64,000 nt of DNA from Albugo candida (Eukaryota; Oomycota; Peronosporomycetes; Albuginales). The DNA lies in the NCBI GenBank assembly GCA_040437565.1, contig JBDOQK010000057.1:1-64000 (forward strand), given 5' to 3'. The notes under the pieces are model-generated. The model searched no databases and was not told the DNA's origin. It saw only the letters and a program-made list of their open reading frames with translations. Numbering within the stretch: position 1 is the stretch's first letter; each line of letters opens with the position of its first letter. Made by a program: the position numbers and the translations under genes. Shown in pieces: positions 60,981 through 64,000 of the stretch.

Positions 60981-63900
60981 GAAGTGGAAGTGGCATGGAA
61001 ACTAATTTTGATGAAAGAGGTATACTATGATCGAGCATGCAGTGGATTTGGAGGCAATTTTGGAATTGGTGGGGAGGAAGGGGCTGGTTAATAATTTTTT
61101 GAGTGGCTGGAGAAAGTTTACGAAGCATATATTCGATAATATCACCTTTGGTTGAAAACAAGTCGGATCGACCGAATGCAAATCAAAGGTATCAGAAAAG
61201 AACTTTGAAAATGGACACTTAGAAAGATGCACTATCCAACATCCAGCATTGAAAACAGCTCGAAAATCCTTTCAAATCGCAAACCTGCATCGTCGAACTT
61301 CCAACACCGTGGCTCTAGCGGTTCTAGTCAGCGCGGTGATACTGGATCGTAAACGAAACCCCAGGGTATAAAATTGATGGGACAGCTTATCGCAAGGGAT
61401 CAGAAAGTATCCGGTACGGATCAAAAAGTCACGTATATTGATTCCGCAATCAAAGCAGCAAAACTGAAGAAAACATTGTCTGCAACAACCGTGCAAGTAT
61501 CACGTATAGATAAGAGTGGACTTCGAGATCAATTTGCTTAATAGGTCAACAGGTATGCGGAATCGGTCTGGGCGTATTCATCTCGCAGATGATGTCGCTG
61601 TGAAAGCAGCACGTCCTCTTACCACAAATGCATTAGAGAAAAAACTGCATCACAAACAGCGCCTTCTCTCGAGCTGAATCAAAAGGAGTAAACAAAGAAC
61701 GCAAAACAATCGCTATCCTCTTATTGTACCTCCAACAAATTATTTAGATAGCATAGAATTGTTCTGCTTAGCAGCTTCTGAGAATCTCAATTACTAAAAT
61801 AAAACAGAAGAATACTTTTATTACAATTTGCGTTGTCTCGCAATTCTAAAGCTTTGCGCAGACAGCTATATAAATTTAAACGACATGGTTTTTGCAACTC
61901 TTCCTCCAGCGATTTGTCGCAGTTCGATAGCATGATACATTCAATTCAGTTACCCTAGTACAACATTGGTTCAACATTTCGTTCTCAACGTTGGAGAAAA
62001 TCAAATGGGGATGCTCAAGCGCGCGACAGCGTTATCGTTACGATCACGTTCGTTATTGGTCATGGTTGGTATACTTTAAATAGGTAAGTCACAAGTATCA
62101 CACGTTTGAGGAGGTATTTTTAGTAGGCGCTATCTTATCTACAGCAGACGTGACATAGCCTAAAGAAGCTGGACGTCGAACTAAATTATTAGCTTTATCC
62201 GATTAAAAACATGTACACTAATCACACAAATTCTTCCTCATGCGTCTAATCTAGTTATATTGCTCTATATAAGCGCATTGAGGTCTTCTTTCTTGACTCA
62301 TAGCTTCAACTTACTTCTACAATTCAGATCATATGTATAATTCTCGATCAGCTGGTTGATATCACTTCATCTCACTGAATCCTAGCTATGCTGGTCGGTC
62401 AAAGCACTTCCTATCGTCTAGAATACATTCGACAAAACATCGGAACATACGCGCCACCTTCGTACCACCTCCATGTATCGAGTTATACGATGGCGACCAA
62501 TGCGATTATTTCGATGTAATGCTAGTAGAATGAGGACTCCAGACGGCTTTCTCTTCAGACACGCGCTACACAATGAGCACCATGAATGAAAGTTTCCCAA
62601 AATGCTGACATCTCAACTGGTATATAACGCTTCACGCACCCCAAAATCGAGATTCGATTCAATATACAACTCCTCTCAGCTCACAGCTAATCGGATAAAT
62701 GACCTTCAACCTTCAGACAGCAGTCATTTGCCGCTTTAAGGCCTCCCTACTGACCTTAAGACCAGAGCATCCTCGGAACCGTAAACATGCCACGTACAGT
62801 TTACTCAATTTCAAATCGTGTGACAATTTATCGCTCGTTTGCGCTCGAGGTAGTCTTTGACACGCATCAAAAGCCAACGGGAGAATAGCGCTCCATTTCG
62901 GTCGTTTTTACTGCGCCAATTACATAACAAAGGATGTGGTGCATTTGCGGGTCCAGTGTCATTCGCCATATAATCGTAATCAACTAGAGTATCAACGTCA
63001 TCGAGTCGCTCAGTAAGTCACAATTACGATCTCGGAAGTGAGACTGCAATGCTTTTGGCCACATTTATCTCAAAAAAGTTGCCGTCCGAATAGGTAGAAC
63101 ATGACTACCAATTGGCTCGAATATATGAGGTCTCATGTAACTATGATCTGGAAAGCAGCGACAAGCTCTATAGAAATTGTTATCAATGCAGCACTGAAAA
63201 AATCCACTACTTAATTCAAGCTTCTTCAGGAAATTTTTCCAGGCGGTGTCATATTCGCGTGGTAAGTCAGTATACCTACCGGCAGATTTATGATCGTTTG
63301 CGTATGAAAGTACAAAATCGATCTGAACCAGCACCATTTATCATATCTCCCCAGCCCTCGACGGGTTGAATAAAAGCGGATTCATCACAAAATAGCAAGA
63401 AACAAGTTCTATCTCTTCCGCTTCCGACATTGATAGTTTTAAGAAAGATGGTGGCAACTCATGCGCCAAATTCATTTTTTCTTTCTCGTACCGCCGCCTG
63501 TTTGGATGTGGGATGGACCCCACGCAGTACGACGACATCATTTACGACATTGGAATCAGAGCCGGAGGCTTCATTTCCGACACATATTTCTCCACCACAT
63601 TGAGACGAATGGATCAAAGAATCGAGCAGTGATTACATGCAGCGGCAATGCGGCTTTGTGGTCACTTTGAATCGACGTTCTTAGTGATTTGTGTGTTTGA
63701 ATATCTCCTTTTACGAGCACACTCAATTTTCATGACACAAGCCTTTCTCGTCTGTACGGAATACAAGTGTTAGAGATCGCATGACGTCGAATCAGTGACA
63801 TCTATCAATCGATAGGGAACGCGTTTGCGATCACAACGACACTGAAAAAGAAATACGCACTTATTCTTTTGCGATGGGAGCATCCGTCAAAATATATATC

Positions 63901-64000
63901 ATTTCGTGCCGTCGCTGTTTCACATTTACTGCAGCTGCAAGTCGATTGAATGTCAATCTTGGCTGAAATCTTAGAGCTACGAGCTTATCGTCAAGACCAG
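60981..64000. other. No identified gene
   Basis: Short frames only. A plus-strand frame from 63112 is open to about 63600 apart from one TGA at 63367-63369; it shows no recognised domain. AT-rich sequence at 61690-62350 looks intergenic. Confidence 0.35.

Overview
The window looks like nuclear DNA of a eukaryote, most likely an oomycete of moderate GC (a downy mildew, Albugo or relative). The signs are a Ty1/copia fossil whose Gag region and primer-binding site resemble those of Phytophthora elements, an L1-type LINE, a Mutator-like element, and short GT-AG introns of about 50-90 bp. No bacterial operon, CRISPR array, rRNA or convincing tRNA is visible. Three runs of exactly 100 N show that this is a scaffold.

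Layout. Bases 1-147 are a perfect foldback (two 66-bp arms, 15-bp loop). Bases 950-2200 hold broken plus-strand coding remnants; the clearest resembles the RRM of U11/U12-35K or U1-70K. I recognise nothing functional from 2.2 to 9.0 kb. Bases 9044-17380 are a nest of elements: a copia fossil (9044-13528, minus) abuts and cuts a DDE transposase (13529-14553, minus). Upstream of that transposase is a tandem 69-bp intron-like repeat, split by a 2.6-kb terminal-inverted-repeat element (14633-17246) with perfect 8-bp target duplications.

Bases 17611-18024 carry the best host-gene candidate: a small three-exon gene with a 21-residue tandem repeat and a C-terminal membrane helix that is complete only after a 52-bp intron is removed. 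A scaffold gap at 21496 is flanked by the same 527 bp on both sides. A degraded L1-type LINE lies on the minus strand at about 22.4-23.5 kb, and its 3' part may run into that duplicated block.

From about 24 to 64 kb the sequence is full of short coding-like pieces whose frame keeps changing. A few show believable introns (51351-51404, 35278-35361), but I could not name their products. Embedded here are a Mutator-like element with 83-bp terminal inverted repeats (39062-41431), a roughly 81-bp tandem array (42976-43581), and a satellite family of about 160-220 bp that runs in one orientation before the gap at 45459 and in the other after it. The window is best read as a transposon- and repeat-rich, gene-poor region, with frames disrupted either by real decay or by one-base assembly errors.
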